Shown here piece after piece: positions 28,022 to 36,562 of a DNA stretch of 38,096 bases; the stretch's first letter is position 1, and every line of letters starts with the position of its first letter. A program made the translations under genes and the position numbers. Origin of the DNA: Enorma phocaeensis (GTDB lineage: Bacteria > Actinomycetota > Coriobacteriia > Coriobacteriales > Coriobacteriaceae); assembly GCF_016901575.1 (NCBI RefSeq), contig NZ_JACJKQ010000019.1, positions 1 through 38,096 on the forward strand, read 5' to 3'. The notes beneath the pieces are model-generated. The model saw only the letters and a program-made list of their open reading frames with translations, was not told the DNA's origin and ran no database searches.

Positions 28022-29284
28022 TTATTTGATGCGGTGGAGGAACAGCCCGCTTCTGAGCTTCGGTTCAAACCAGGTCGATTTGGGCGGCATGAGCATGCCT
28101 GCGTCGGCGACGGCCAGCAGCTCGTCGATGCCGGTGGCGTGCAGGGTGAACGCGACGCCCTCGGCGCCCGCGCGCCGCTCGAGCTCTTCAGTTCCGCGGA
28201 TGCCGCCCACAAACGAGATGCGCGGGTCGCACCTTGGGTCCTCGACGCCGAGCGCGGGACCAAGGAGGGTGCTCTGGAGCAGGGTCACGTCGAGGGCGGC
28301 CACGGGATTGCCCTCGGATGCCGCCTCGATGGATGCGGCAAGGTTGGCGCCGGGCGAGAGGCGCCACCAGCGTCCGTCGGTATACATGCCGATCTCCCCA
28401 TGGCGCTCGGGCTCGACGGGTCGGGGGCTCTCCTCAATCGCGAAGCCCGCCGCCATCGCCTGGGCGATGAGCCCTGCCACCGTGAGGCCTCCGCGGTCGG
28501 AGACCACGCGGTTGTAGGGCAGCACCGTGAGCTGGCTTGCCGGGAACAGCACCGAGAGGAAGTAGTTGAAGGGCTCCTTGCCCGTGAAGGTGCCGGCAGC
28601 CTTCGCCTCCTCACGCATTGCCTGCCCGACCTTTACCGCCGAGGCGGTGCGATGGTGGCCGTCGGCGATGTAGGCGCAGGGAATCTGCTCGAACATGGCA
28701 TGGATGGCCTCGACGGCATCGGGGCGCTTGATCTCCCACACGGTCTGGGCGACGCCCTCGTCATCGGTGAAGCGGTACAGCGGGGTCGCGGACTTCGCGG
28801 CGCCGATGATGATGTCCAGCACCGGCTGGTCGCGATAGGTGAGGAAGATCGGTCCGGTCTGGTAGCCGAGGGCGCGCATGTGCTCGATGCGGTCGCGCTC
28901 CTTCTCCTCGCGGGTCAGCTCGTGGCGCTTGATGACGCCCGACTCATACTCGTCGATGGAGCAGACGCCCACGAGCCCCGTCTGGGTCCGGCCCTGCCAG
29001 GAGAGCTCGTAGAGGTAGTAGCTGCGGCTGGCGTCTTGGAAGAAGGTGTGGTCGGCGATGCGTCCCTGGAGAAGCTCGGACGCCTTCTCATAGACCTCGG
29101 GCGCATACATGTCCTCATCGGGGCCAAACTGCGTCTCGGGGCGGTCGATGTTCAGAAACGAGAGGGGGCGCCCCTGGACATAGGCCGCCGCCTCGGCTCG
29201 GTCGAAGACGTCGTAGGGCAGCGCCGCGACATCGGCGGCGTGTTCGGGTGCCGGTCGGGTGCAGGGGAAGGGGAGGACGCGCAT
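28022..29284 (-). CDS. DUF1015-family protein associated with serine biosynthesis
   Basis: 420 residues from MRVLPFPCTRPAPEHAADVA; AAAGGAG precedes the ATG. The family hallmarks are the N-terminal VAALPYDVFDRAEA, the central DGHHRTASA block (in YIADGHHRTASAV) and the C-terminal MPPKSTWFEPKLRSGLF. The DGHHR loop resembles ParB/Srx-type nucleotide-binding folds, including archaeal SerK, but the enzymatic role of DUF1015 is not established. In many anaerobes it sits beside serA and serC, as here, which suggests a job in serine or phosphoserine metabolism. It lies 118 bp after serA, across a hairpin terminator (29337-29378), so it is probably transcribed partly by read-through or from its own promoter. 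Confidence 0.82.
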   Translation of the reverse strand: MRVLPFPCTRPAPEHAADVAALPYDVFDRAEAAAYVQGRPLSFLNIDRPETQFGPDEDMYAPEVYEKASELLQGRIADHTFFQDASRSYYLYELSWQGRTQTGLVGVCSIDEYESGVIKRHELTREEKERDRIEHMRALGYQTGPIFLTYRDQPVLDIIIGAAKSATPLYRFTDDEGVAQTVWEIKRPDAVEAIHAMFEQIPCAYIADGHHRTASAVKVGQAMREEAKAAGTFTGKEPFNYFLSVLFPASQLTVLPYNRVVSDRGGLTVAGLIAQAMAAGFAIEESPRPVEPERHGEIGMYTDGRWWRLSPGANLAASIEAASEGNPVAALDVTLLQSTLLGPALGVEDPRCDPRISFVGGIRGTEELERRAGAEGVAFTLHATGIDELLAVADAGMLMPPKSTWFEPKLRSGLFLHRIK

Positions 29285-29336
29285 GGGGCTCCTTTCGGGC
29301 AGGTTGCATGCGCCCCATGATACCGCAGGGACGCAA

Positions 29337-29378
29337 AACGGGACGAACGCATGCCCGAGGGCGCGCCTTCGTCCCGTT
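29337..29378 (-). terminator. Intrinsic terminator between serA and the DUF1015 gene
   Basis: On the minus strand AACGGGACGAA and TTCGTCCCGTT pair as an 11-bp perfect stem (29368-29378 with 29337-29347), followed by TTTTGCG. It starts 25 bp after the serA stop. Confidence 0.75.
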
Positions 29379-29402
29379 GTCTCACATGGCGGCTGCCGAT
29401 CC

Positions 29403-30566
29403 CTACTTGATCACGCGGACGCGATAGACGGCGGGAATCTGCTTGAGCGCCTCGATGGTCGACTGCTCGAGATGCTCGTCGGTGTCGAACATGGTGTAGG
29501 CGTTCTCGCCGGCGCTCTCGTTGACCATGCGCTGCACGTTGGCGTTGTCCTTGGCGAGGATCGCCGTGATCTGTCCGATCATGTTGGGGACGTTGGCGTG
29601 CAGGCATGCGATGCGGCTGGCGGCGCGCGCCTTGCCCATGGAGCAGGCGGGGTAGTTCACCGAGTGGGCGATGTTGCCGTTTTCCAGATAGTCCTTGAGC
29701 TCCGAGATCGCCATGTCGGCGCAGTTGGCCTCGGCCTCGCTCGTGCCGGCGCCCGAATGGGTGGTCACGTACGTATTGGGCATGAGCACCGTTTTAGGGG
29801 TGGCAAAGTCGGTCGAGAACCACGAGAGCTGTCCCGAGTGCAGGGCATCGGACACCGCGTCCTCGTCGACGATGGTCTCGCGCGCGAAGTTGATGAGGAT
29901 GGCCCCGGGTGCCAGGAGCGCGAGCTGGTCGGCGCCGATCATGCCGACCGTGTCGGCCTTGCTGGGAACATGGAGCGTGAGGTAGTCGCAGTTGCGGCAG
30001 AGGTCCTCGAGCGTGCCCACGCGCTGGACGTCGCGGCTGAGCTCCCAGGCGTGCTCCACCGAGATGAACGGGTCGTAGCCATAGACGTCCATGCCCAGCT
30101 GCACGCAGGCGTTGGCGACCTTCGAGCCGACGTTGCCGAGGCCGATGACGCCCACGCGCTTGTCTTTGAGCTCCTGCCCGACGAAGGCCTTCTTGACCTT
30201 CTCGGCGTCGACCATGATATCGGGGTCGTCGGCATTCTGGCGCACCCACTCCATCGACTGCACCACGCCGCGGCTGGAGAGGATCATCATGCAGAGCACC
30301 ATCTCCTTGACGGCGTTCGCGTTGGCGCCGGGGGAGTTGAACACCACCACGCCGCGCCTTGCGTAGTCGTCTACGGGGATGTTGTTGACGCCGGCGCCGC
30401 AGCGGGCGATGGCGCGAATGCTGGTCGGCAGGTCATAGCCGTGCAGGTCGGTCGAGCGCATGAGGATGGCATCCGCCTCCTGCGCCTCCTCGACGAACTC
30501 GTAGCCGGGGCCAAACTCGACGCTGCCGTCTTTGGTGATGTCGTCGATGATCTTGATCTTTCGCAT
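29403..30566 (-). CDS. serA: D-3-phosphoglycerate dehydrogenase
   Basis: 387 residues from MRKIKIIDDITKDG, with GGGAGC upstream. This is the short SerA form with a C-terminal ACT domain (about 315-387, from RIACLHANVPNMIGQITAIL). The D-2-hydroxyacid dehydrogenase core has the NAD loop GVIGLGNVGSKVAN, the catalytic Arg in ILINFARETIVDE and the catalytic His in TTHSGAGTSEAE (in many relatives PHxGAST). It oxidises 3-phosphoglycerate to 3-phosphohydroxypyruvate, the first step of serine synthesis; the ACT domain usually gives serine feedback. It follows serC on the minus strand after a 235-bp leader that contains two hairpins, so it may have its own control. Confidence 0.92.
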   Translation of the reverse strand: MRKIKIIDDITKDGSVEFGPGYEFVEEAQEADAILMRSTDLHGYDLPTSIRAIARCGAGVNNIPVDDYARRGVVVFNSPGANANAVKEMVLCMMILSSRGVVQSMEWVRQNADDPDIMVDAEKVKKAFVGQELKDKRVGVIGLGNVGSKVANACVQLGMDVYGYDPFISVEHAWELSRDVQRVGTLEDLCRNCDYLTLHVPSKADTVGMIGADQLALLAPGAILINFARETIVDEDAVSDALHSGQLSWFSTDFATPKTVLMPNTYVTTHSGAGTSEAEANCADMAISELKDYLENGNIAHSVNYPACSMGKARAASRIACLHANVPNMIGQITAILAKDNANVQRMVNESAGENAYTMFDTDEHLEQSTIEALKQIPAVYRVRVIK

Positions 30567-30625
30567 GGTGCTCCCATCGGGTTCTCGGTGTGCTCCCTGC
30601 GCTCGGGTGGTCCTGCTCGCTCAAA

Positions 30626-30640
30626 GGCGCCGCCGGCGCC
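30626..30640 (-). promoter_or_regulatory. GGCGCC hairpin in the serA leader (possible attenuator)
   Basis: GGCGCC-N3-GGCGCC, extended by one A-T pair, is a compact perfect hairpin about 60 bp upstream of the serA ATG. On the minus strand it is followed by TTTGAGC, a short T-run. It could attenuate transcription from serC into serA. Confidence 0.4.
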
Positions 30641-30769
30641 TCTGGGCAGGGGACGCATCAACAACCCTGCGCGCCAGGGAACGAATCACTGCGGTAAAGG
30701 GGCGCACGGGCTACCTATCTGGCTCGTGCGGAGGCCTGCGGTCCACGTGCATCGGGGTTGCAGGCAGGT

Positions 30770-30802
30770 GGCTAGCAGCTGGGTTGGAGTTGGCTGCTAG
30801 CC
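30770..30802. terminator. 10-bp hairpin at the serC stop codon
   Basis: GGCTAGCAGC and GCTGCTAGCC form a perfect 10-bp stem with a 13-nt loop, overlapping the last base of the serC stop. There is no T-run in either direction. It may be a Rho-assisted terminator, a processing or stabilising hairpin, or an attenuator for serA. Confidence 0.5.
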
Positions 30803-31896
30803 TAATTAGATCGCCGGCTCTCCTCGAAGTCCTGCATGTAGGCGGCGAGCGCCTTGACGCCATCGAGGGAAACGGCGTTGTAGATGCTGGCGCGCATGCC
30901 GCCGGTGAGGCGGTGGGCCTTGACGCCCTCGATGCCGCGCTCGCGGGCGCCCTCGATGAAGGCGGCGTCCAGCTCCGGCGTGGCGCATCGGAAGGTGACG
31001 TTGGCAATCGAGCGCGAAGCGGGTTCGGCAAAGGGGCGGAAGACCTCGCTGGCGTCGAGGACGTCGTAGAGGATGCGCGCCTTCTCGCTGTTCGTCTGCG
31101 CCATGGCCTTGAGGCCGCCCTGCTCCTCGACCCAGCGGAACACCTTGCCGCATACGTAGATGCCAAAGGTGTTGGGCGTGTTCATCATGGATTTGGCGTC
31201 CGCCTGGCGGCGATAGCTCATATAGGTGGGGCAGCATTCGAGCGCCGGCCCCTCGCCGATGAGGTCCTCGCGGACGATGACCACGGTCACGCCCGCGGGG
31301 CCGGCGTTCTTCTGGGCGCCGGCGTAGACGAGGCCGTAGCGCTCGATGTCGAGCGGCATCGAGAGGAAGCAGCTCGAGACGTCGGCGACGAGCGGCGTGT
31401 CGCCGGTGTCGGGCAGCGCATGGAACATGGTGCCGAAGATGGTGTTGTTCTGGCAGATATATAGATAGTCGAGGTCACGTGCCTGCTCGCGGATGCGGGA
31501 GAGGTCGGGGATGCGGTCGAAGCCGGTGTCCTCGCTCGTGGCGAGCACCCGGGCGTCGCCGTAGCGGGCGGCCTCTTGCCAGGCGAGCTTCGCAAAGTGG
31601 CCGGAGACCACATAGCCCGCGCGGCCGCGGCGCATGAGGTTCAGCGGGATGCCGGCGAACTGCAGCGTGGCGCCGCCCTGCAAAAACAGGACGCGGTACG
31701 TGTCGGGAATGCCGATGATCCTGCGCAGGGTCGCCTCGGCGTCGTCGATGATCTGTGCGTAGGCCTGCGAGCGGTGGCTCATCTCCAGCACGGACATGCC
31801 GCATCCACGGTAGTCGACGAGTTCCTGCTGTATCTCTTCCAGCACGGGCAGCGGCAGCGCCGCCGGACCGGCCGAGAAGTTGTGGACGCGGGCCAT
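30802..31896 (-). CDS. serC: Phosphoserine aminotransferase
   Basis: 364 residues from MARVHNFSAGPAALPLPVLE. The ATG at 31896 is preceded by AAAGGA; the open frame upstream runs through the promoter region and was trimmed. Recognisable blocks are NFSAGPAALP, GMSVLEMSHRS, FLQGGATLQFA, and the PLP lysine in VYAGAQKNAGPAG. The C-terminus ends in TGGMRASIYNAVS and ALAAYMQDFE. It transaminates 3-phosphohydroxypyruvate with glutamate to give phosphoserine, directly after the SerA step, using pyridoxal phosphate. It is the first gene of the minus-strand serine cluster. Its promoter region (31897-32107), shared with the divergent phosphoesterase, holds an inverted repeat. Confidence 0.94.
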   Translation of the reverse strand: MARVHNFSAGPAALPLPVLEEIQQELVDYRGCGMSVLEMSHRSQAYAQIIDDAEATLRRIIGIPDTYRVLFLQGGATLQFAGIPLNLMRRGRAGYVVSGHFAKLAWQEAARYGDARVLATSEDTGFDRIPDLSRIREQARDLDYLYICQNNTIFGTMFHALPDTGDTPLVADVSSCFLSMPLDIERYGLVYAGAQKNAGPAGVTVVIVREDLIGEGPALECCPTYMSYRRQADAKSMMNTPNTFGIYVCGKVFRWVEEQGGLKAMAQTNSEKARILYDVLDASEVFRPFAEPASRSIANVTFRCATPELDAAFIEGARERGIEGVKAHRLTGGMRASIYNAVSLDGVKALAAYMQDFEESRRSN

Positions 31897-31969
31897 GGGG
31901 AATCCTTTCGGTGAATGGCACGGCGGCCGCGGCGTCTGCCTCGGGCCGCCTACGGGTTCGGGATACTCT

Positions 31970-32027
31970 ATCATAGTAAAGCCCTGCTGGATACTCGCTC
32001 CATATAATCCGAGTGTAAAACTATGAT
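31970..32027. promoter_or_regulatory. Inverted repeat ATCATAGT...ACTATGAT in a divergent promoter region
   Basis: ATCATAGT (31970-31977) and ACTATGAT (32020-32027) are perfect inverted arms 50 bp apart start to start. They flank TATAAT (32003-32008), which is the likely -10 of the phosphoesterase gene. The left arm also contains TATGAT on the minus strand, a possible -10 for serC. The layout suggests a dimeric regulator that bridges both promoters. Confidence 0.5.
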
Positions 32028-32107
32028 TAACGAGACGTCCTCGGAGCGGCTTTCTGCGCGATACAATGCAAGGAGCATCGTCCACACCACAGATGGGGAG
32101 GCGTGCC

Positions 32108-32947
32108 ATGGCAACCTATGTGACCTCAGACGCCCACGGGCACCTGCGGGCGCTCGACCGGGCGCTTTCGCTGGCAGCCCCCGGCCCTGCCGATACGCTC
32201 TTCGTGCTGGGAGACATGGTGGATCGCGGCCCCGACCCCGTGGGCGTGATACAGCTCGTGCGCGGCATCCCCGGCGTGCGCGTGCTCATGGGCAACCATG
32301 AGCGCATGATGCTCGACGCACTTCTCCACGACAGCGACATCGACCTGGGCACCTGGGCACTCAACGGCGGCTATGCCACGGCGCCGGGCCTCGACCGCCT
32401 TCCGCGCGAGGAGTTTTCCGACATCATCGACTGGATCGCGAACCTGCCTCTCTACGACGTCGTCGAGGCGGGCGGGCGCGCCTTTATCCTGGCGCATGCG
32501 GGCATCGACGCGCTCGCCGCGCGCGGGTACCTGGCGACGGCGGGCGTGGACTGCAGCGAGGGCCGCGGCGCCTCCTCGGCGTCTCGCGAGCAGCTCATGG
32601 ATATGATGGCGCAGCAGGACCCGCAGGACCTCCTGTGGATCCGCGATCGCTTCTGGGCGGAGCCGACCGGGCTGGTCGGCAAAGACGGCTCCGGTCCCGT
32701 GGTGATCGCCGGCCATACGCCGTCGACGGCGCTTGGCTATTATGCCCAGGCGGGCGAGGGCGTAGGGGTCTCTGAGGACGGACGGGGCATGGTGACGCCG
32801 CTCGGCGCCTGCGACGCCACGGGAGGCGTCGCCGACCGCGTGGACATCGACTGCGCCGCCGCGGGCGGGCACGAGATGGGACGGGTGGGCATCCTGCGCC
32901 TGGACGACGGGGCCACCTGGTATGCCGACGTCCTGGAAGGCGAATAG
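32108..32947 (+). CDS. Calcineurin-like metallophosphoesterase (PrpA/ApaH-like)
   Basis: 279 residues from MATYVTSDAHGHLRALDRAL; GGGGAG precedes the ATG. All five metallophosphatase motifs are visible: SDAHGH (D-x-H), LGDMVDRGPD, MGNHERM, ILAHAGID and IAGHTPS. The arrangement is that of bacterial serine/threonine phosphatases of the PrpA class or of diadenosine tetraphosphatase-like enzymes, with two metal ions in the active site. Substrate cannot be told from sequence. An upstream in-frame extension lacks a ribosome site. It is divergent from serC, and the inverted repeat between them could link their control. A GC-rich hairpin pair follows the stop. Confidence 0.87.
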   Translation: MATYVTSDAHGHLRALDRALSLAAPGPADTLFVLGDMVDRGPDPVGVIQLVRGIPGVRVLMGNHERMMLDALLHDSDIDLGTWALNGGYATAPGLDRLPREEFSDIIDWIANLPLYDVVEAGGRAFILAHAGIDALAARGYLATAGVDCSEGRGASSASREQLMDMMAQQDPQDLLWIRDRFWAEPTGLVGKDGSGPVVIAGHTPSTALGYYAQAGEGVGVSEDGRGMVTPLGACDATGGVADRVDIDCAAAGGHEMGRVGILRLDDGATWYADVLEGE

Positions 32948-32955
32948 GGTTCGAC

Positions 32956-32990
32956 GCCCCAGCAGGGGCGCCGTGCGGCCGGTGCCGGCC
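32956..32990. terminator. Twin short hairpins between convergent genes
   Basis: GCCCC-AGCA-GGGGC (32956-32969) and GGCCGG-TG-CCGGCC (32977-32990) lie in the 51-bp gap between the phosphoesterase and the convergent flippase gene. Neither has a T-run; a bidirectional termination zone is likely. Confidence 0.45.
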
Positions 32991-32998
32991 CTTGCTCC

Positions 32999-34525
32999 CT
33001 AGGCGAACGGATTGCGCTCGCGGGTGATCTGGCGGCGCATGCGCGCATACTCCATCACCAGCAGGACGAGCAGCAGCGACATGGTTCCCAGGTAGCTCGC
33101 CACCGCGCCGGCGAGACCTAGGAGGTTCACCAGCACGAGGGACAGCGCCACAGACGCCGCGAACGAGACGGCGTACAGGCGCATGACCGCGCCCTGGCGC
33201 CTCAGCACGGTGATGATCGCGTAGAGGAAGTCGATCGCCGCGGTCACGCCTCCGGCGAGCACCATGAGGTGGGGCAGCGCGCCGAACTGCTCGAAGTCGA
33301 CCCCGTACATGAAGCTCATGAGCGGGATGCCGAGCCATTCCATGAAGATGCTCACGCCTACGGTGATGCCGAGGATGACCGCCATGACGGCGATGACCAC
33401 CAAGTCGAAGCGGCGGCGCTTGCGCGGGTTCGACCAGATGCTCGCGAGGCGCAGCAGCTGGGGCTTGTACACAAAGCCGATGGCGAGCAGGATGCCCTGG
33501 GCGGGGAAGTAGAGGGCGTTGAAGAAGAGCTGGTTCTCGTAGGGGAGGGCGCCCTCCATCACGAACTTCGGCACGCTCTCGATGAGGTTGAACAGGAACA
33601 GCGCGGCAAACAGCGGGAAGCAGTGGCGAAAGAGGTCGGCGACCTCGCCCACGTCCCAGCGGCGCGACTTCTCGGTCTCGAGCAGCGCGAGCGGAAGCGT
33701 CACCAGGGCGAGCGTGGCGGCGGTGGCGACCGCCATGGCGACCGACGCCACCGCGAGGTCGCGCGTGACGAGCAGGAGGGCGGAGAAGCCCGCGATGGCC
33801 GCCACCGAGCGCAGCGTCTGGGAGATTCCCGCAAGGTAGAGCTTGTCGGCCTGCTGCAGGCGTCCCTCGTAGACGTCTGCCACGCCGTCGACCAGCTTAT
33901 AGACGTATACGCCCACGCAGATGGTGAGCATGTGGGAGTCGTATCCGCGCACCGAGCAGTACAGCAGGCCGCACACGAAGGCGGCGATGCCGGTGAGCCA
34001 GCGGTTGATCTGATAGGACGAAAAGGAATGGTCCTCGTCGATGTCGGAGACCTGGAAGTTGCGCACGCCATAGTTCGCGGCGATCATGAGCAGGGTGCCG
34101 GTGACGAAGGCCATGGAGAACATGCCCGCCTCCTCGGCGCCGGCGAGCTGCGTCGCCACCACGGTGAGAACGGGGAACACCATGCCCCATATCGAGGTGC
34201 CGACGGTGTTCCACACGTAGTCGCGCCCCGTGCTGTGCGACTCGTACTGCGCCTCCTGTTTGCTCAGCGAGCCCTTGTAGACCGATTGCAGCAGGCGGGT
34301 CCACCATTGGTTGATGATGCGGGCGAGCCAGGGCTGGCGCTGGGGCCTGCGCGGCGCGGCGCCCTCGCGGCGGTCTCGGGGCAGGGCGTCGTGTCCGGGG
34401 CGCACGTCGATGCGCGGCCCCTCCTCCACGCCGGGGTCGTCCGCCCGCCGAAACGACGGCCCCCGCCGCCCCTCGTCGCGCCGCTTGAGCTCTTTGCGAA
34501 TCGTGTCCCAAGGCGTCATGGTCAT
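32999..34525 (-). CDS. Polysaccharide/lipid-linked oligosaccharide flippase-like membrane protein
   Basis: 508 residues from MTMTPWDTIRKELKRRDEG, with GGGAG 5 bp upstream. An N-terminal cytoplasmic tail of about 90 residues is rich in Arg and Asp. About 12-14 membrane helices follow, for example SIWGMVFPVLTVVATQLAG, WLTGIAAFVCGLLYCSV, LFAALFLFNLIESVPKFVME and YLGTMSLLLVLLVMEY near the end. The pattern is that of the MATE/MOP superfamily polysaccharide transporters (Wzx/RfbX-like). It may export a cell-surface glycan precursor. No glycosyltransferases are adjacent, so the assignment rests on topology and scattered motifs (FVMEGALPYENQLFFNALYF). Divergent from pckA. Confidence 0.75.
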   Translation of the reverse strand: MTMTPWDTIRKELKRRDEGRRGPSFRRADDPGVEEGPRIDVRPGHDALPRDRREGAAPRRPQRQPWLARIINQWWTRLLQSVYKGSLSKQEAQYESHSTGRDYVWNTVGTSIWGMVFPVLTVVATQLAGAEEAGMFSMAFVTGTLLMIAANYGVRNFQVSDIDEDHSFSSYQINRWLTGIAAFVCGLLYCSVRGYDSHMLTICVGVYVYKLVDGVADVYEGRLQQADKLYLAGISQTLRSVAAIAGFSALLLVTRDLAVASVAMAVATAATLALVTLPLALLETEKSRRWDVGEVADLFRHCFPLFAALFLFNLIESVPKFVMEGALPYENQLFFNALYFPAQGILLAIGFVYKPQLLRLASIWSNPRKRRRFDLVVIAVMAVILGITVGVSIFMEWLGIPLMSFMYGVDFEQFGALPHLMVLAGGVTAAIDFLYAIITVLRRQGAVMRLYAVSFAASVALSLVLVNLLGLAGAVASYLGTMSLLLVLLVMEYARMRRQITRERNPFA

Positions 34526-34663
34526 GATGCTCCCATCCAGGGCGTCGCGCGTCCGCCGTCGGTGCAATGGGAGTCATTATACCGCCCGCCCCGTTGGTCT
34601 AGACAGCCCCCGCCGTTCCCCGATAAAGGGGTGCGTCAGAGAATCAGTTGATGTATATGAAAT

Positions 34664-34676
34664 GTGATTGTGTCAC
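34664..34676. promoter_or_regulatory. GTGA-N5-TCAC dyad upstream of pckA (possible Crp/Fnr-type site)
   Basis: In the AT-rich stretch about 125 bp before the pckA start there is a dyad GTGA-TTGTG-TCAC, similar to a Crp-like half-site pair but with a 5-bp rather than a 6-8-bp centre. Carbon or redox control of pckA is a guess. Confidence 0.25.
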
Positions 34677-34789
34677 TGCCGGCGACGTCCTGCCGGGCCC
34701 CAGCGCCTCGCGCCGGGGGCGCGCGGCAAGCCCGTTCGACCGGCCTGCGGGGCATCGTGCCCTGCGCCTACGGGATGAAAGGTGAACCT

Positions 34790-36382
34790 ATGATCGAGAC
34801 GATATTGCTGGAGTCGGGCATCGACTGTGACATCGACCGCGTGCACGTTGACTGGAGCCCCGCCAAGCTCATCGAGCACGCCGTATCCCACCATGAGGCC
34901 TACCTCACCTCGACCGGATCGCTGTCCGTGTCCACGGGCGCCTTCACCGGCCGCAGCCCCGAGAACCGCTACATCGTCGACGCGGGTGCCGCCGACGAGA
35001 ACGTCAACTGGAACAGCCCCACCAACAAGCCCATCGACGAGAAGACCTACAAGCGCGTGCGCAAGAACGTGACGCGCTACATGTCGCAGCGCCGCCACCT
35101 GTTCGTGGTCCGCGGCTTCGCGGGCGCCGACCGCCAGTTCGCCCGCAAGGTCATGGTGGTGTGCGAGCGTGCCCACCAGGCGCTGTTCATCTCCCAGATG
35201 CTCGTGCGCCCCTCTTCGGACGAGCTCGAGGTGTTCGGCCGTCCCGACATCATGGTCTTTGCTGCTCCCACCTATGTGTGCTCACGTGACCGCGACGGCG
35301 TCGAGCCCGCTGCCGTCATCCTGGACATGGAGGGCAAGAAGATCGTCGTCGCCGGCACCGGCTATTGCGGCGAGATCAAGAAGGCCGTCTTCACCATGAT
35401 GAACTACCTGCTGCCCATCGAGGACGGCGTGCTGCCCATGCATTGCTCGGCCAACATGGACCCGCGCACCGGCAAGACCGCCATCCTCTTCGGCCTTTCG
35501 GGCACCGGCAAGACCACGCTCTCTGCCGACCCCGAGCGCCTGCTCATCGGCGACGACGAGCACGGCTGGAGCCCGCGCGGCGTCTTCAACATCGAGGGCG
35601 GCTGCTACGCCAAGACCATCGACCTCACGCGCGAGCGCGAGCCCGACATCTTCGACGCCATCCGCTTCGGCAGCGTGTCCGAGAACGTAAAGCTCGACCG
35701 CAAGACGCGCGCCGCCATCTACTCCGACAGCTCCATCACCGAGAACGGCCGCGCCGCCTATCCGCTTACGCACATCAAGCGCGTCGTCGAGTCCGGCACG
35801 GGCGAGACCCCCTCGGTGGTGCTCTTCCTCACCGCTGACGCCTATGGCGTGCTGCCCCCGATCTCCAAGCTCAACCGCGAGCAGGCCATGTTCCACTTCC
35901 TCACCGGCTACACCGCCAAGGTCGCCGGCACCGAGCTGGGCATCAAGGAGCCCCAGCCCACGTTCTCGGCGCTCTTCGGCGAGCCCTTCATGCCGCTCGA
36001 CCACATGGTCTACGCCTACCTGCTGGGCGAGAAGATCACGCAGAACAAGACGCGCGTGTATCTGGTGAACACCGGCTGGACCGGCGGCCCCTACGGCGTC
36101 GGCCATCGCATCGCGCTCTATCACACGCGCGCGCTGGTGAAGGCCGCCATGAACGGCGAGCTCGACGTCGCCGGCTACCGTCACGACGACGTGTTCGACG
36201 TCGACGTGCCGCGCGACTGCCCCAACGTTCCCTCCAAGATCCTGAACCCGCGCGACACCTGGGAGGACGGCGAGGCGTACGACAAGGCCGCGGCAGAGCT
36301 CGCAGGCAAGTTCAAGGAGAACTTCGAGAAGCGCTATCCCGGCGTCGACCTGAACAGCATGACCCGTCCGCGCCACCGCTAA
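34790..36382 (+). CDS. pckA: Phosphoenolpyruvate carboxykinase (ATP)
   Basis: 530 residues from MIETILLESGIDCDIDRVHV. GAAAGGTGA upstream supports ATG 34790 and rules out the in-frame ATG that contains the ribosome site. Clear ATP-type motifs are FTGRSPENRYIVD, NSPTNKPIDEKTY, VFAAPTYVC, kinase-1a GLSGTGKTTLSADPERLLIG (near 235), kinase-2 GDDEHGW and GGCYAKTIDLTRE. Length equals the E. coli type (about 540). It interconverts oxaloacetate plus ATP with PEP plus CO2 plus ADP. In anaerobes it often runs toward oxaloacetate to conserve energy. It is probably a single-gene transcript ending in the hairpin at 36408-36447. The mRNA start side has an unusual AT-rich region (34630-34680). Confidence 0.97.
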   Translation: MIETILLESGIDCDIDRVHVDWSPAKLIEHAVSHHEAYLTSTGSLSVSTGAFTGRSPENRYIVDAGAADENVNWNSPTNKPIDEKTYKRVRKNVTRYMSQRRHLFVVRGFAGADRQFARKVMVVCERAHQALFISQMLVRPSSDELEVFGRPDIMVFAAPTYVCSRDRDGVEPAAVILDMEGKKIVVAGTGYCGEIKKAVFTMMNYLLPIEDGVLPMHCSANMDPRTGKTAILFGLSGTGKTTLSADPERLLIGDDEHGWSPRGVFNIEGGCYAKTIDLTREREPDIFDAIRFGSVSENVKLDRKTRAAIYSDSSITENGRAAYPLTHIKRVVESGTGETPSVVLFLTADAYGVLPPISKLNREQAMFHFLTGYTAKVAGTELGIKEPQPTFSALFGEPFMPLDHMVYAYLLGEKITQNKTRVYLVNTGWTGGPYGVGHRIALYHTRALVKAAMNGELDVAGYRHDDVFDVDVPRDCPNVPSKILNPRDTWEDGEAYDKAAAELAGKFKENFEKRYPGVDLNSMTRPRHR

Positions 36383-36407
36383 AGGGCAGAGGCGCTACGC
36401 TGAGCCG

Positions 36408-36447
36408 TTGTGCGTCCCGGCATCCTCTGTGGCGTCGGGGCGCACAA
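36408..36447 (+). terminator. pckA terminator hairpin
   Basis: TTGTGCGTCCCG and CGGGGCGCACAA pair as a 12-bp stem (one G-U), with a 16-nt loop, 25 bp after the pckA stop. No T-run follows. Confidence 0.65.
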
Positions 36448-36453
36448 AGCTGC

Positions 36454-36562
36454 TAAGATATTCCAACAGATAGAGCCCCCTTCCCCGGATGGGGGCAGCG
36501 TACGCGCGCACGTGCCGGCACCGTAGGGCAAAGAAGGTGGCCGGCAGGTGTGCGCGTTTTTT
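36454..36562 (+). promoter_or_regulatory. Double-hairpin leader with T6 (attenuator/riboswitch-like) before the B3/B4 gene
   Basis: After a possible -10 (TAAGAT, 36454-36459) the leader holds hairpin 1, GCCCCC-N10-GGGGGC (36475-36496). A long second hairpin follows: ACGCGCGCA (36502-36510) pairs with TGTGCGCGT (36549-36557), with inner GCCGGC/GCCGGC and ACC/GGT pairs, and runs straight into six T (36557-36562). That is a strong intrinsic terminator located 58 bp upstream of the start codon, so read-through must be controlled or a promoter must lie after it. Class unknown. Confidence 0.6.

Noticed and set aside
30567-30801. Member of the 52-bp repeat family in the serA leader
   Set aside because: TGCCCAG occurs on the minus strand near 30645, but no TGACCA lies 20 bp on and there is no second unit.
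36520-36560. T-box riboswitch antiterminator
   Set aside because: GGTGGCCGGC resembles part of the T-box sequence, but the full conserved bulge and specifier loop cannot be recognised by eye.
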